64,000 bases of DNA from Pseudomonadota bacterium (lineage in GTDB: Bacteria > Pseudomonadota > Alphaproteobacteria > Acetobacterales > Acetobacteraceae): contig JAKBAD010000001.1 of the NCBI GenBank assembly GCA_021809435.1, forward strand, positions 682,001-746,000, given 5' to 3'. This document shows, in pieces, positions 1 to 8,382 of this stretch. Numbering within the stretch: the stretch's first letter is position 1; each line of letters opens with the position of its first letter. Position numbers and translations under genes: made by a program. The notes beneath the pieces are model-generated. The model saw only the letters and a program-made list of their open reading frames with translations. It made no database searches and was not told the DNA's origin.

Positions 1-543
1 ACCCTCGCCCCCAGCTTCCGCCCAGACCAGATCACCCGCCCGCCGCGCTTCAACGCCTTCTACGATATTTCCCAGGCGCCCATCGTCTCGCCCGCCACCT
101 GGCGGCTGGCGCTGTCCGGCCAGATCGCCGACAAGCGCCCCTGGGGGCTCGATGAGCTGCTCGCCCTGCCGCAGGAAAGCCAGATCACCCAGCTCACCTG
201 CGTGGAGGGCTGGCGCACCATCGGGCAATGGAGCGGCGTGCGCCTGAGCGCGTTCCTGCGCCGCGTGGGGGCCGATCTCTCCTGCCGCTATGTCGGGTTT
301 CAATGCGCCGATGGCTATTACACCTCCATCGACATGGCCTCCGCCCTGCACCCGCAAACCATCCTGGCCCTCACCTTTCTGGGCGCGCCACTCACGCCCC
401 CCTTCGGCGCGCCGCTGCGGCTCAGAATTCCCACCAAGCTTGGCTTCAAAAACCCCAAGAGCGTGGTGGCGCTCTCGGTCACCAACCACTACCCGGGCGG
501 ATATTGGGAAGATCAGGGCTATAACTGGTTCTCCGGCTCTTGA
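1..543 (+). CDS. Molybdopterin-dependent oxidoreductase, sulfite oxidase family (5' truncated)
   Basis: The reading frame is open from the first base, so the gene begins outside the window; 180 residues are visible. They match the molybdopterin-binding domain of the sulfite oxidase/MsrP family. The sequence TCVEGW near visible residue 67 contains the cysteine that ligates molybdenum in this family, and the tail has the typical KLGFKNPKSV and GYWEDQGYNWFSG patterns. Such enzymes oxidise sulfite or reduce oxidised sulfur compounds and are usually exported by Tat, but the N-terminus is missing so location cannot be judged. A GT39 gene follows 31 bases downstream. Confidence 0.85.
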   Translation, partial: TLAPSFRPDQITRPPRFNAFYDISQAPIVSPATWRLALSGQIADKRPWGLDELLALPQESQITQLTCVEGWRTIGQWSGVRLSAFLRRVGADLSCRYVGFQCADGYYTSIDMASALHPQTILALTFLGAPLTPPFGAPLRLRIPTKLGFKNPKSVVALSVTNHYPGGYWEDQGYNWFSGS

Positions 544-574
544 TGATTGCCGTGAGCTGCGCCAAGCAACGGGC

Positions 575-2050
575 ATGAAAGCGACCCTCTGGCTCATTGC
601 CCTCGCCACCATCCTGCGCCTCATTTTTGCCGGCTATACCGGGCTGGGGGTCGATGAATCCTATATGGTGGCGGCGGCGCACAGCTTCGACGCCTCATAT
701 TTCGACCATCCGCTCGTCTCCTGGTGGCTTGAGCTGGGGGCCCGCGCGCTCACCGGCTCGGCCGCGCCGCTTGTGGTGCGCCTGCCATTCGTCAGTCTCG
801 CCGCCATCACCTCCTGGCTGCTCTTCTTCATCACCGCCCGGCTGTTCGATGAGCGGGCCGGCTTCTGGGCGGTGGTGGCCTACAGCGTCTCACCCGTGTT
901 TTCGCTGGCGGCCGGCTGCTGGGTGCTGCCCGACGGCCCCGTGGATCTCGCGCTCGCCGCCTTCATGCTGGCCACTCTGCGCGCGACAGGCTTCATCGAC
1001 GGCAAACCCACGCCCAATTGCTGGCTGGTCGCCGGGCTGTTCGCCGGATTGGCCATGATCTCGAAATACAACGCCGTCCTGGTCATTGCCGGGGTGGGCA
1101 TCGGCCTGCTGCTGGCGCCGCAATTGCGCGCCCAGTTCCGCCGCCCGCAGCTTTGGCTGGGCGTGCTCATCGCGCTTGGGCTAACGTCGCCGCTGCTATG
1201 GTGGAATGCCCATCATGGCTGGGTCAGCCTCCACTACCAGGGCGGGCGCGTGGATGGGGGGCATCTGCGCCCCTATATGCCCTTCTATGTCTGGGGCGGC
1301 GAGGCGCTGTTCGTGCTGCCCTGGCTGTGGCTTCCCATGATCTGGGCGCAAATCCGCGCCCTGCGCGCGGGGCCGGCCCAGGCCGCGCCCTGGCTGCTAG
1401 CCTGGGCCGGGTTGATTCCGGTGCTGCTGTTCGCGGTCATCAGCATCTGGTCATCGACCCATATCCTGTTCCACTGGGCGGCGCCGGGCGAGCTTTTGCT
1501 CTTTCCGCTGCTCGGCGCCTGGGCGCGCGGCATCTCTCCTCGCCTGCGCAACACGGTCGCCGTGGGTTCGGGGGCCTTGCTGGCGGGCGCCATGCTGTTC
1601 ATCGCCGCCGAGGTGCAATTCGCCTTTCTCCCGCATCTCGACAGGCTCTCCAAACCCGGCAGATCACCGCTCTTGCAGGCCATCGACTGGACCAGCATCG
1701 GCCCGCAAATTCCCCCGGGCATCGACGCCATCGCCGCTCAGCGCTGGTACGATGCCGGCAAGGTCGGCTACGCGCTGGCGCTTGACCATGTGAACATCCC
1801 CGTCACCGTGTTCGCGGGCGGGCCGCACCAATTCGCCTTCTCGGCGCCACCGGCCTCCTTCATCGGCAAAAACGTGCTGGTGCTCTCCATGCCCTGGACC
1901 ATGGAACAAACCGCCTCGTTCTGCGCCAGCTCCTTCCAGAGCTTCACCCCCGGCCCGGTGCTCACCGTCACCTTCCACGGCCATGTGCTGCTGGCCATGC
2001 CCACCTATATCGGCCACGACATGCAAGCCGTACCCGCGCCTAGAGCGTGA
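575..2050 (+). CDS. Glycosyltransferase family 39 (ArnT/PMT-like) membrane protein
   Basis: The 491-residue product has about ten hydrophobic helices and the GT39 signature: an early periplasmic loop with GLGVDESY, carrying the acidic residues these lipid-linked-sugar transferases use, followed by FDHPLVSWW. Family members move sugars from polyprenyl phosphates to lipid A, proteins or other lipids at the periplasmic face. ATG 575 is chosen because the hydrophobic N-terminal helix starts just after it; the frame stays open upstream but there it reads through the preceding gene. The last codons (AGA GCG TGA) lie inside the palindromic element that begins at 2041. The acceptor is unknown. Confidence 0.8.
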   Translation: MKATLWLIALATILRLIFAGYTGLGVDESYMVAAAHSFDASYFDHPLVSWWLELGARALTGSAAPLVVRLPFVSLAAITSWLLFFITARLFDERAGFWAVVAYSVSPVFSLAAGCWVLPDGPVDLALAAFMLATLRATGFIDGKPTPNCWLVAGLFAGLAMISKYNAVLVIAGVGIGLLLAPQLRAQFRRPQLWLGVLIALGLTSPLLWWNAHHGWVSLHYQGGRVDGGHLRPYMPFYVWGGEALFVLPWLWLPMIWAQIRALRAGPAQAAPWLLAWAGLIPVLLFAVISIWSSTHILFHWAAPGELLLFPLLGAWARGISPRLRNTVAVGSGALLAGAMLFIAAEVQFAFLPHLDRLSKPGRSPLLQAIDWTSIGPQIPPGIDAIAAQRWYDAGKVGYALALDHVNIPVTVFAGGPHQFAFSAPPASFIGKNVLVLSMPWTMEQTASFCASSFQSFTPGPVLTVTFHGHVLLAMPTYIGHDMQAVPAPRA

Positions 2051-2145
2051 TGACCGAAGGCGGAATCGCCGCAGGTCTGAATCACGCGATCAAACCAAAA
2101 GTTAGAGCGGGGTGAGTGAGCGAAAGCGAACTCATCACGCTCTAA
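2041..2145. repeat. TAGAGC...GCTCTA palindromic intergenic element, copy 1
   Basis: The element starts TAGAGCGTGATGA and ends TCATCACGCTCTA, a 13-base terminal inverted repeat. Its interior has CGCGATCAAAC and AGTTAGAGCG (2085-2109), a core shared with copy 2 at 3921-3945. It overlaps the 3' end of the GT39 gene and supplies its TGA stop. It resembles short palindromic mosaic elements known in many alphaproteobacterial intergenic regions. It lies between convergent genes. Confidence 0.75.
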
Positions 2146-2171
2146 ATCGGGCACGGGCACAGTGTCGGGGT

Positions 2172-2269
2172 CCTGAACGGCGCGTTCAGGCCGTGGCGCC
2201 ACCCGCAACGCAGGCGGCGCCACGATCATCGCGCCCTGGCGTGTTGTTCATTCAATGAAAAACACGCCA
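2172..2269. repeat. Three successive hairpins between GT39 and hsp20
   Basis: Three perfect inverted repeats follow each other: 2172-2179 with 2183-2190 (8 bp), 2193-2200 with 2216-2223 (GTGGCGCC/GGCGCCAC), and 2237-2245 with 2261-2269 (TGGCGTGTT/AACACGCCA). They lie between convergent genes, so a bidirectional terminator role is plausible. The rest of this 290-base gap shows no reading frame I would call a gene. Confidence 0.6.
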
Positions 2270-2338
2270 GCTTTGTTGGGACGAGCCGTTTCATGCGTTT
2301 ATCTAGCTGCCATCGCGTCAGCCCAAACGCCTATGGCC

Positions 2339-2815
2339 CTAAGCCGCGGCCGGCAATTCGCCCGCGACCTTGCCGGGCTCCAGCGTGGCGGGGCTGGTGC
2401 CGGCGGTGGTGATGGCGATTTTACGCGGACGCGCGCTGTCGGGGATCACCCGGCGCAGCTGCACATGCAACAACCCATTGGCCATCGCCGCGCCTTCCAC
2501 CACCATGTGGTCGGCGAGTAAAAAGCGGCGGCTGAAGGCGCGCGCCGCGATGCCGCGATGCAGGAACTCGCTCGTGGGCGGCGCGGCCTCGGCCACACGG
2601 CCGGAAACCAGCAAGGCATTGTCCTTCACCGTCACGTCCACCTCCTCGGGCGCGAAGCCTGCCACCGCCAGGGTCACGCGGTAGCTGTCCTCAGAGAGAC
2701 GCTCGATATTATAGGGCGGATAGGCCGCGACATCCTGAGGCAGCGTGTCAGCCAGCCGGGCGAGCCGGTCAAAGCCGATGGCGGTGCGAAACAGCGGCGC
2801 GAAGTCATAAGTCAT
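2339..2815 (-). CDS. Small heat shock protein, Hsp20/IbpA family
   Basis: The 158-residue protein has an alpha-crystallin domain: it begins near PPYNIERLSEDSYRVTLAVA, continues with GFAPEEVDV, and has FLHRGIAARAFSRRF, the IbpA-type match to the crystallin core. IbpA proteins bind unfolding proteins as an ATP-independent holdase. ATG 2815 is set by AGGAGG at 2822-2827, six bases away; a longer frame upstream would run through the regulatory leader. The leader carries a heat-shock promoter and a ROSE-like thermometer, so regulation is probably by both sigma32 and temperature-sensitive translation. Confidence 0.93.
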   Translation of the reverse strand: MTYDFAPLFRTAIGFDRLARLADTLPQDVAAYPPYNIERLSEDSYRVTLAVAGFAPEEVDVTVKDNALLVSGRVAEAAPPTSEFLHRGIAARAFSRRFLLADHMVVEGAAMANGLLHVQLRRVIPDSARPRKIAITTAGTSPATLEPGKVAGELPAAA

Positions 2816-2931
2816 GGTAAACCTCCTCGAATAAGCAAGGTTGCGTAAACAGAGTCTGTTGAATTCAGCCCCTTTCACCCCCATCATGGCGGGTGGACGA
2901 GGCGCCAGGACCCGCAGCGGCATCCCAGCGA
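2816..2931 (-). promoter_or_regulatory. ROSE-like RNA thermometer in the hsp20 5' leader
   Basis: Read on the minus strand, the last hairpin of the leader is CCTTGCT, a six-base loop TATTCG, then the Shine-Dalgarno AGGAGG (2840 down to 2822). CCUU(G)CU pairs with AGGAGG if the G is bulged. That is the UUGCU-opposite-SD arrangement that defines ROSE thermometers of alphaproteobacterial small heat shock genes. A second hairpin AACAG/CTGTT lies just upstream. The leader is about 115 bases, a normal ROSE length. The family assignment is from memory of the motif, not a covariance search. Confidence 0.7.
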
Positions 2932-2937
2932 ACACAG

Positions 2938-2966
2938 ATTATGGGATTCGCCCGCCCTGATTCAAG
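2938..2966 (-). promoter_or_regulatory. Sigma32 (RpoH)-type promoter of hsp20
   Basis: On the minus strand CTTGAA (2966-2961) is followed after 15 bases by CCCATAAT (2945-2938). This agrees with the heat-shock sigma factor consensus CTTGAA, about 11-16 bases, CCCCAT-T. Transcription would start near 2931 and produce the ROSE-like leader. Confidence 0.7.
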
Positions 2967-3005
2967 AAAAAACCGCCACTGGCGGCAAACCCGGCGCCAC
3001 CCTAA

Positions 3006-3812
3006 ATGCAGGCCATGAGCCTCGAGGATTTCATCAGCCGCCACCACCGCCTGTTCATTCTCACCGGAGCCGGGTGCAGCACGCCGTCCGGCATCCCCGA
3101 TTACCGCGATGAACAAGGCAACTGGAAGCGCAGCCCGCCAGTCACCTACCAGGCGTTTATGGGCGCGCAGGCCACCCGCCAGCGTTACTGGGCGCGCAGC
3201 CTGGTGGGCTGGCGCCGCTTTGGCCAGGCCCGGCCCAATGGCGCCCACCAGGCGCTGGCCGCGCTCGAAGCCCTGGGCAAAACCGAGCTGCTGGTGACCC
3301 AGAATGTCGACCGGCTGCACCAGGCCGCGGGCAGTTCACGGGTGGTCGATCTGCATGGCCGGCTCGATCTCGTGCGCTGCCTGGGTTGCGAGCGGCGCAC
3401 CCCGCGCGGGGCATTCCAGGCCGAGCTGGCCGGGCGCAACCCGCACTGGGCGGCGCTGGACGCTGACAACGCCCCCGATGGCGACGCTGACCTGGAGGCT
3501 GCCGATTTCTCCTCCTTCACCGTGCCGGGCTGCGTTGCCTGCGGCGGGCTGCTGAAGCCCGACGTGGTGTTTTTTGGCGAAAACGTGCCGCGTGAGCGGG
3601 TCGAGCGCGCCTATGAGCATCTGGCCCAGGCGGATGCCATGCTCATCATCGGCTCGTCGCTGATGGTCTATTCCGGCTATCGCTTCGCCCAGGCGGCCGC
3701 ACGCCAGGGCCTGCCCATCGCCGCCGTAAATCTCGGCCGCACCAGGGCCGATGAGCTTTTAACCCTCAAGCTCGCCCGTCCCTGCGCCGAGGCCTTGGCG
3801 TTTCTGCTCTAA
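3006..3812 (+). CDS. Sir2 family NAD-dependent protein deacylase (class II-like sirtuin)
   Basis: The 268-residue protein has the sirtuin motifs in order: TGAGCSTPSGIPDYRD (residues 20-34) for NAD binding, TQNVD (98-102), catalytic His117 in DLHG, zinc cysteines CLGC (125-128) and a later CVACGG, then GSSLMVYSGY. The GAGCST/PSGIPDYR form is closest to class II sirtuins. It removes acyl groups from lysines using NAD+, releasing nicotinamide and O-acyl-ADP-ribose. ATG 3006 is used; ATG 3015 would shorten it by three residues. It is divergent from hsp20. Confidence 0.92.
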   Translation: MQAMSLEDFISRHHRLFILTGAGCSTPSGIPDYRDEQGNWKRSPPVTYQAFMGAQATRQRYWARSLVGWRRFGQARPNGAHQALAALEALGKTELLVTQNVDRLHQAAGSSRVVDLHGRLDLVRCLGCERRTPRGAFQAELAGRNPHWAALDADNAPDGDADLEAADFSSFTVPGCVACGGLLKPDVVFFGENVPRERVERAYEHLAQADAMLIIGSSLMVYSGYRFAQAAARQGLPIAAVNLGRTRADELLTLKLARPCAEALAFLL

Positions 3813-3877
3813 ACCCGCAAGGCGTTGCCACTCCCGCGCGCCATTTTGCTCTGCCCCCGCCTTTGATGACTTGAAGC

Positions 3878-3980
3878 TAGAGCAACATCCACTCAGACGG
3901 CATCGGCTGAGTGGATGTTGCGCGCTCAAACAAAGAGTTGGAGCGATTTCTCTGAACCTGTGTGAATGGAAAACGCTCTA
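3878..3980. repeat. TAGAGC...GCTCTA palindromic element, copy 2
   Basis: It starts TAGAGCAACATCC and ends AACGCTCTA. A perfect 15-bp stem (GCAACATCCACTCAG and its complement) fills the left half, and the core CGCGCTCAAAC...AGTTGGAGCG (3921-3945) matches copy 1. The right edge CTA, read on the minus strand, is the TAG stop of cydC. It lies between the convergent sir2 and cydC genes. Confidence 0.75.
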
Positions 3981-5609
3981 GCCCGCCGCCGCCACCAGCG
4001 TGCCGGCGGTGAGCCGCCAGATACGGTCGAGCTGCTCGGCGCCGGTGAGCCGGTGCAGGATGAGCAGCACGGTCCGCCCCTCGGTGGCGGCGTTGAGCAC
4101 GCGGAAGAACTCCTGCTCGGTGGCCGAATCCAGCCCCGCGCAAGGCTCGTCGAGCAGCAAGATCGGCGCGTTCATCAGCAGCGTGCGGGCCAGCGCCAGC
4201 CGCCGCCCCTGCCCGCCCGAAAGCGTCGCCCCGCCTTCGCCCAGCCAGGCATCGAGCCCCTCGGGCAGCGCGCGCACCACATCGGCCACTTGGGCGGCCT
4301 CCAGCGCCGCCCACAGCGCGGCGTCATCGGCGGCGGGGTCGCCAATGAGCAAATTATGGCGGATGGTGTCGGCGAACAGATGCGTGGTCTGCCCCAGATA
4401 GGCGATGCGGTGGCGCACGGCCTCGGTGGGCAATTGCGCGATGTCGGTGCCCCCCAGCCGGACCTGCCCCTGTTCAGGCGCATGCAGCTTGAGCAACAAC
4501 GCCGCGATGGTTGATTTCCCCGCCCCCGACGGCCCCAAAATGGCCACCCGCGTGCCCTGTGCCACCTGCAGGGAGAGCTCCTCAAACACATAAGGCCGGT
4601 CGGGGGCATACCGAAACGCGACATGCTCGAACGCAATGGCATTGCGAGACGGCATGGGCGCGGGCGAGACCGGCTCAGACACAAGCGGCGCGCTCTCGGC
4701 CGCCTGTACCACGCGCGCGGCCGCCGCCTTGGCCTGGCCATAAAGCAGCCCGGCGCGCGGCAGGCCGAGCACGGCCTCGAACGCCACGCCCAGCACCAGC
4801 ACCGCCGCCACGGCTGGCACCTTGGCCCCCGTGAATCCCAGCATGATTGCCGCCAGCACCCCCGCCTGGGCGAGCAAAAACCCATAGGCGTTGAGCGCCG
4901 AGCCCTTGTGCGTCAACTCGCGCTGGGCGCTGAGCAGGGCGGCCTCGCGCGCCTGAATAACCGCCAGCATCCGCCCCTCGGCCTCAAAAATCTTCACTTC
5001 GCGCAGACCGTGCAGCATGTCGAGCACGCTGGTGCGCAAGCCGCTCATGGCCAGGCCGGCCTTGGCCGCGTTCTCCCCCGCCGCGCGCGCGGTCAGAACC
5101 GGCAAATAAAAGCCAATCACCACCAGCGCCAGCAACACAATCAGCGCCGCCGGCTGCTCGCGCCACAACACCGCCGCCACCACCGGCACCAACACCAGCG
5201 CGCCAAGCAGCGGCACCATCAGGCGCAAAAACAGCCCATCTAGCGTATCCACGTCATTCACCAGGCGCGAGAGCGCATCACCCGCACGGCGAAACCCCAG
5301 CCCGCCCGCGGCGCTGGCCGCCAGCCCCTCGAACATCCACACGCGCAAATTGGCGAGCGCGCGAAAAATCGCCTCATGCCCAACCACGCGCTCAAAATAG
5401 CGCAGCACCACGCGGGCCGTGCCCACCAAGGGCAGCAGCGCGGGCACGGCCAACATCATCCCCAGCAGGCCAAGCGCCAAAAACCGCCCCGAATAGAGCG
5501 AGAGCGTGACATTGGCCAGCAGCGCGGCCAGAGACAGCAGCACCGCCGCCATCAGCCAGCCCCAAAACCGGGTCCAGAGCGAAAAAATGCGCAGGATCGG
5601 GTTCATCAT
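3978..5609 (-). CDS. cydC: Thiol reductant ABC exporter subunit CydC
   Basis: The protein has an N-terminal six-helix ABC exporter domain and a C-terminal ATPase with Walker A GPSGAGKST, signature TLSGGQGRRLALAR and Walker B ILLLDEP. With CydD it exports cysteine/glutathione to the periplasm, which is needed to assemble cytochrome bd and c-type cytochromes. ATG 5609 is preferred because GGGAG lies five bases before it; a GTG at 5615 would give a GTGA overlap with cydD. The stop codon lies in a palindromic element. No cydAB is seen here. Confidence 0.88.
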   Translation of the reverse strand: MMNPILRIFSLWTRFWGWLMAAVLLSLAALLANVTLSLYSGRFLALGLLGMMLAVPALLPLVGTARVVLRYFERVVGHEAIFRALANLRVWMFEGLAASAAGGLGFRRAGDALSRLVNDVDTLDGLFLRLMVPLLGALVLVPVVAAVLWREQPAALIVLLALVVIGFYLPVLTARAAGENAAKAGLAMSGLRTSVLDMLHGLREVKIFEAEGRMLAVIQAREAALLSAQRELTHKGSALNAYGFLLAQAGVLAAIMLGFTGAKVPAVAAVLVLGVAFEAVLGLPRAGLLYGQAKAAAARVVQAAESAPLVSEPVSPAPMPSRNAIAFEHVAFRYAPDRPYVFEELSLQVAQGTRVAILGPSGAGKSTIAALLLKLHAPEQGQVRLGGTDIAQLPTEAVRHRIAYLGQTTHLFADTIRHNLLIGDPAADDAALWAALEAAQVADVVRALPEGLDAWLGEGGATLSGGQGRRLALARTLLMNAPILLLDEPCAGLDSATEQEFFRVLNAATEGRTVLLILHRLTGAEQLDRIWRLTAGTLVAAAG

Positions 5610-5611
5610 CT

Positions 5612-7288
5612 TCACTCCCGCCAGCTCGTGTAGCGCAGCGCGTCGAGATCGACCCGTCTGGCGCCTATGGTTTTGGCAAAATCCATGGCCATGCTGGAAT
5701 GCGTGGCCAGCACCACCGTGCGCCCCAGGGCCAGATGGCGCAGGCTTTCCAGCACATCGCGCTCAGTGGCGGGGTCGAGATGCGCGGTCGGCTCATCGAG
5801 CAGCAGCAGAGGGGCATTTTTCAAAAACGCCCGGGCAATGGCAATGCGCTGCGCCTGCCCGCCCGAGAGGCCAAACCCGCCCTCGCCCACCTGGGTTTGC
5901 AGCCCCTTGGGCAGGTTGTTCACCAGCTCTTGCAAATGCGCCCAGCGTACCGCGTCGGCGAGTTCGGTATCGGAGGCGGCGGGGTTGCCAAAGCGGATAT
6001 TCTCCTCGATCGTACCGGCGAAAATCACCGGCTTCTGGCCAATCCAGCCGATCATCTTGGCACGCGCCGCCGGCACCAGCGCCTCGAGCGAGGCGCCATT
6101 GACCGTGATCTTGCCCGCCTGGGGCTCCACAAACCCCAAAATCAAATCCATGATGGTGGATTTGCCAGCCCCCGAGGCGCCGGTCAGCAGCAAAATCTCC
6201 CCCTTGCCCACCCGGAAGGAGAGCTGGTCGAACACCGGCCTGGCCTCGTCCCAGCCATAGGAGACATGATCGAACGAGAGCAGCACGCCATGGGCGGCGA
6301 CCGAGCGGATTTCGGCGGGCTTGGCGGGCGGCGGCAGGGTGGGCAGGGCGGCGAACTCATCGGCCACCGCCTCGACGGCCATGCGGTCGGCGTAAACGGC
6401 CGAAAAGGCGCGCAGCGGCGCGAAAAACTCCGGCACCAGCAGCAGCATGAACAAGGCTATGGGGGCGAGCGCCTCATCCCCCCGCACCACGCCCAGAAAG
6501 CGCACCACAATCAAAATCATGGCCGCCGCCGCCGCCAGATCGAGCGCGGTGGAGGAGAGAAACGCCACCCTCAGCACGCGCATGGTGCGCACGCGCAACT
6601 CATCGGCGGCCTCGCGCAGCGACGCCGCCTCCTCCCGCGCGCGCCCGGCCAGCACAATGGTCGAGATGCCGCGAATGCGGTCGAGAAACCGCACCTGCAG
6701 CCGGGTCATGGCCAGAAATTGCCGCCGCGCCGCGAGCGCCGCGCCAATGCCCGCCACCGCCATGGCAAACGGCACGAACAGCCCGGCGACGATCAGCACC
6801 AGCCCTGCGCGCCAATCGGTGTGCAGCGCCACCAGCCCAATCAATCCCGGCCCAATCACCGCCAGCGCCGTGGCGGGAACCCAGCGGGCATGGAACCCGT
6901 CCATGGCCTCCACGCGGTCAATGGCGGTGGCGGCCAGCTCGCCCGAATGGCGCCCGCGCAAGCCCGCCGGCCCAAGCCCCAGCAGCGCCGCCAGCACCTG
7001 CCCGCGCAACCGCCGCCGCGCCGCCGCGCCCAGCTCGAAATTCTGCCGCTCGGCCAGCAACGCCAAATAAGCCCGCGCCAGCGCGGCGGCCACAAACCCG
7101 GCGCCCGCGGCGGCCAGCGCCGCGCCACCAGAAGCCAAATGCAGCACGCCCGCCAGCAGCCGCGCCGCCGCGGCAGCCTGCGCAATCGCGCACAACGTGC
7201 CCGCCGCCCCCAGCGCAATGGGCACTCTCGCCGCCCGAAACCCCAGTTTTTGCTCGGCCTTAACCCACGGCTTGCTATGCGTGCTCAT
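5612..7288 (-). CDS. cydD: Thiol reductant ABC exporter subunit CydD
   Basis: The 558-residue protein is a half ABC exporter: a membrane domain to about residue 310 with the RHSGELAATAIDRVEAMDGF segment typical of CydD, then an ATPase with GASGAGKST, FGLSGGQAQRIAIARAF and LLLLDEPTAHLD. It forms a heterodimer with CydC, whose gene follows at once. ATG 7288 starts the frame cleanly. It is divergent from panC, separated by about 120 bases that must hold both promoters. Confidence 0.9.
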   Translation of the reverse strand: MSTHSKPWVKAEQKLGFRAARVPIALGAAGTLCAIAQAAAAARLLAGVLHLASGGAALAAAGAGFVAAALARAYLALLAERQNFELGAAARRRLRGQVLAALLGLGPAGLRGRHSGELAATAIDRVEAMDGFHARWVPATALAVIGPGLIGLVALHTDWRAGLVLIVAGLFVPFAMAVAGIGAALAARRQFLAMTRLQVRFLDRIRGISTIVLAGRAREEAASLREAADELRVRTMRVLRVAFLSSTALDLAAAAAMILIVVRFLGVVRGDEALAPIALFMLLLVPEFFAPLRAFSAVYADRMAVEAVADEFAALPTLPPPAKPAEIRSVAAHGVLLSFDHVSYGWDEARPVFDQLSFRVGKGEILLLTGASGAGKSTIMDLILGFVEPQAGKITVNGASLEALVPAARAKMIGWIGQKPVIFAGTIEENIRFGNPAASDTELADAVRWAHLQELVNNLPKGLQTQVGEGGFGLSGGQAQRIAIARAFLKNAPLLLLDEPTAHLDPATERDVLESLRHLALGRTVVLATHSSMAMDFAKTIGARRVDLDALRYTSWRE

Positions 7289-7410
7289 GGTTCGCTTCTA
7301 GCCAGCCCAACGCCCCTTGCCCAGAGCCTACCCATCGCTTGCCCCAATTCTCAAAACCCCATCCCTCGGGGCTGGACGCCCACCCCGCAAAAGTTCAAAA
7401 CCCGGCCATC

Positions 7411-8244
7411 ATGATCATCGCCAGAACGCTCGAAGACCTTAAAATCGCCCGCGAGGCTCTCGGAGAGGTGAATTTCGTGCCCACCATGGGCGCGCTCCAC
7501 GAGGGCCACCTGACCCTGGTACGCGCCGCGCGCGAGGCCGGACGACCCGTGGCGGTGAGTATTTTCGTCAACCCCACCCAGTTCGGCCCCAAGGAAGACC
7601 TGTCTCGCTATCCGCGCGACGAAGCGGGCGACCTCGCCAAGCTCGAACAAGCCGGCTGCGCGCTGGTCTGGCTGCCGCGCGTTGACACCATGTATCCCCC
7701 CCACGCCTCAACCACCGTGCATGTCACCAACGTCACCGCCCGCTGGGAAGGCGCCACCCGCCCCGGCCATTTCGATGGCGTCGCCACCGTGGTGGCCAAG
7801 CTGTTTGGCCAAATCCGCCCCAAGGCGGCGTTTTTTGGCGAGAAGGACTGGCAGCAAGTGCAGGTGGTGCGCCGCATGGTGGCCGATTTGCATTTGCCGG
7901 TGGACATTGTGCCGGTGCCAACCGTGCGCGAAGCCGACGGGCTGGCCCGCTCATCGCGCAACGCCTATCTCTCGGAGGCCGAGCGCAAGGCCGCCCCCGC
8001 GCTTTATGCCGCGCTGACAGAAGCGGTGAAGGCCATTCTGGCCGGCAAAGAGGTCGCGGCCACCTTGCACAAGGTCCGCCAGGATCTGGCCGCCGCTGGC
8101 ATGACCCCCGATTACGTCGCCCTCGTGCACGCCCACAGCCTCGAGCCGCTGGCCGGCTTCAAGGCTCCGGCCCGCCTCATCGCCGCCGCCAAGCTGGGCA
8201 CCGTGCGCCTGCTCGATAATCTGGCCGTCTCGAGCCAACTCTAA
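7411..8244 (+). CDS. panC: Pantothenate synthetase
   Basis: The 277-residue enzyme joins pantoate and beta-alanine with ATP to make pantothenate, the coenzyme A precursor. PTMGALHEGHLTLVRAAR near residues 24-41 holds the HxGH nucleotide site, followed by SIFVNPTQFGPKEDLSRYPR and FFGEKDWQQ; RSSRNAYLS is near residue 175. Length fits the family. ATG 7411 places MIIARTLEDLK at the N-terminus as in homologues; the open frame upstream of it lacks family similarity. panB is not next to it. Confidence 0.95.
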   Translation: MIIARTLEDLKIAREALGEVNFVPTMGALHEGHLTLVRAAREAGRPVAVSIFVNPTQFGPKEDLSRYPRDEAGDLAKLEQAGCALVWLPRVDTMYPPHASTTVHVTNVTARWEGATRPGHFDGVATVVAKLFGQIRPKAAFFGEKDWQQVQVVRRMVADLHLPVDIVPVPTVREADGLARSSRNAYLSEAERKAAPALYAALTEAVKAILAGKEVAATLHKVRQDLAAAGMTPDYVALVHAHSLEPLAGFKAPARLIAAAKLGTVRLLDNLAVSSQL

Positions 8245-8292
8245 TCGGGCAGGCGCGTTCAGTTTAGCGCGATGGCTTTGAAAAGCTGAGTC

Positions 8293-8343
8293 TTGGGGGG
8301 CTTTTTAAAAAAAGCCCCCAAACCCCTCAAAAACTTTTTATAA
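8293..8343. terminator. Hairpin repeat / terminator after panC
   Basis: TTGGGGGGCTTTTT followed by AAAAAAAGCCCCCAA folds into a near-perfect hairpin (8293-8321), with the tail ACCCCTCAAAAACTTTTTATAA. The same layout recurs at 59771-59820 and, with changed stem sequence, at 12592-12692. It lies between the convergent panC and ABC permease genes, so it can terminate both. Confidence 0.7.
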
Positions 8344-8382
8344 CATTTGGTTGTTTATGGTTTCTGTTTTAGAGGATTAAGT

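Noticed and set aside
5699-7414. 571-codon open frame opposite cydD
   Set aside because: Antisense shadow; composed largely of Gln, Arg, His and Gly, with no recognisable domain.
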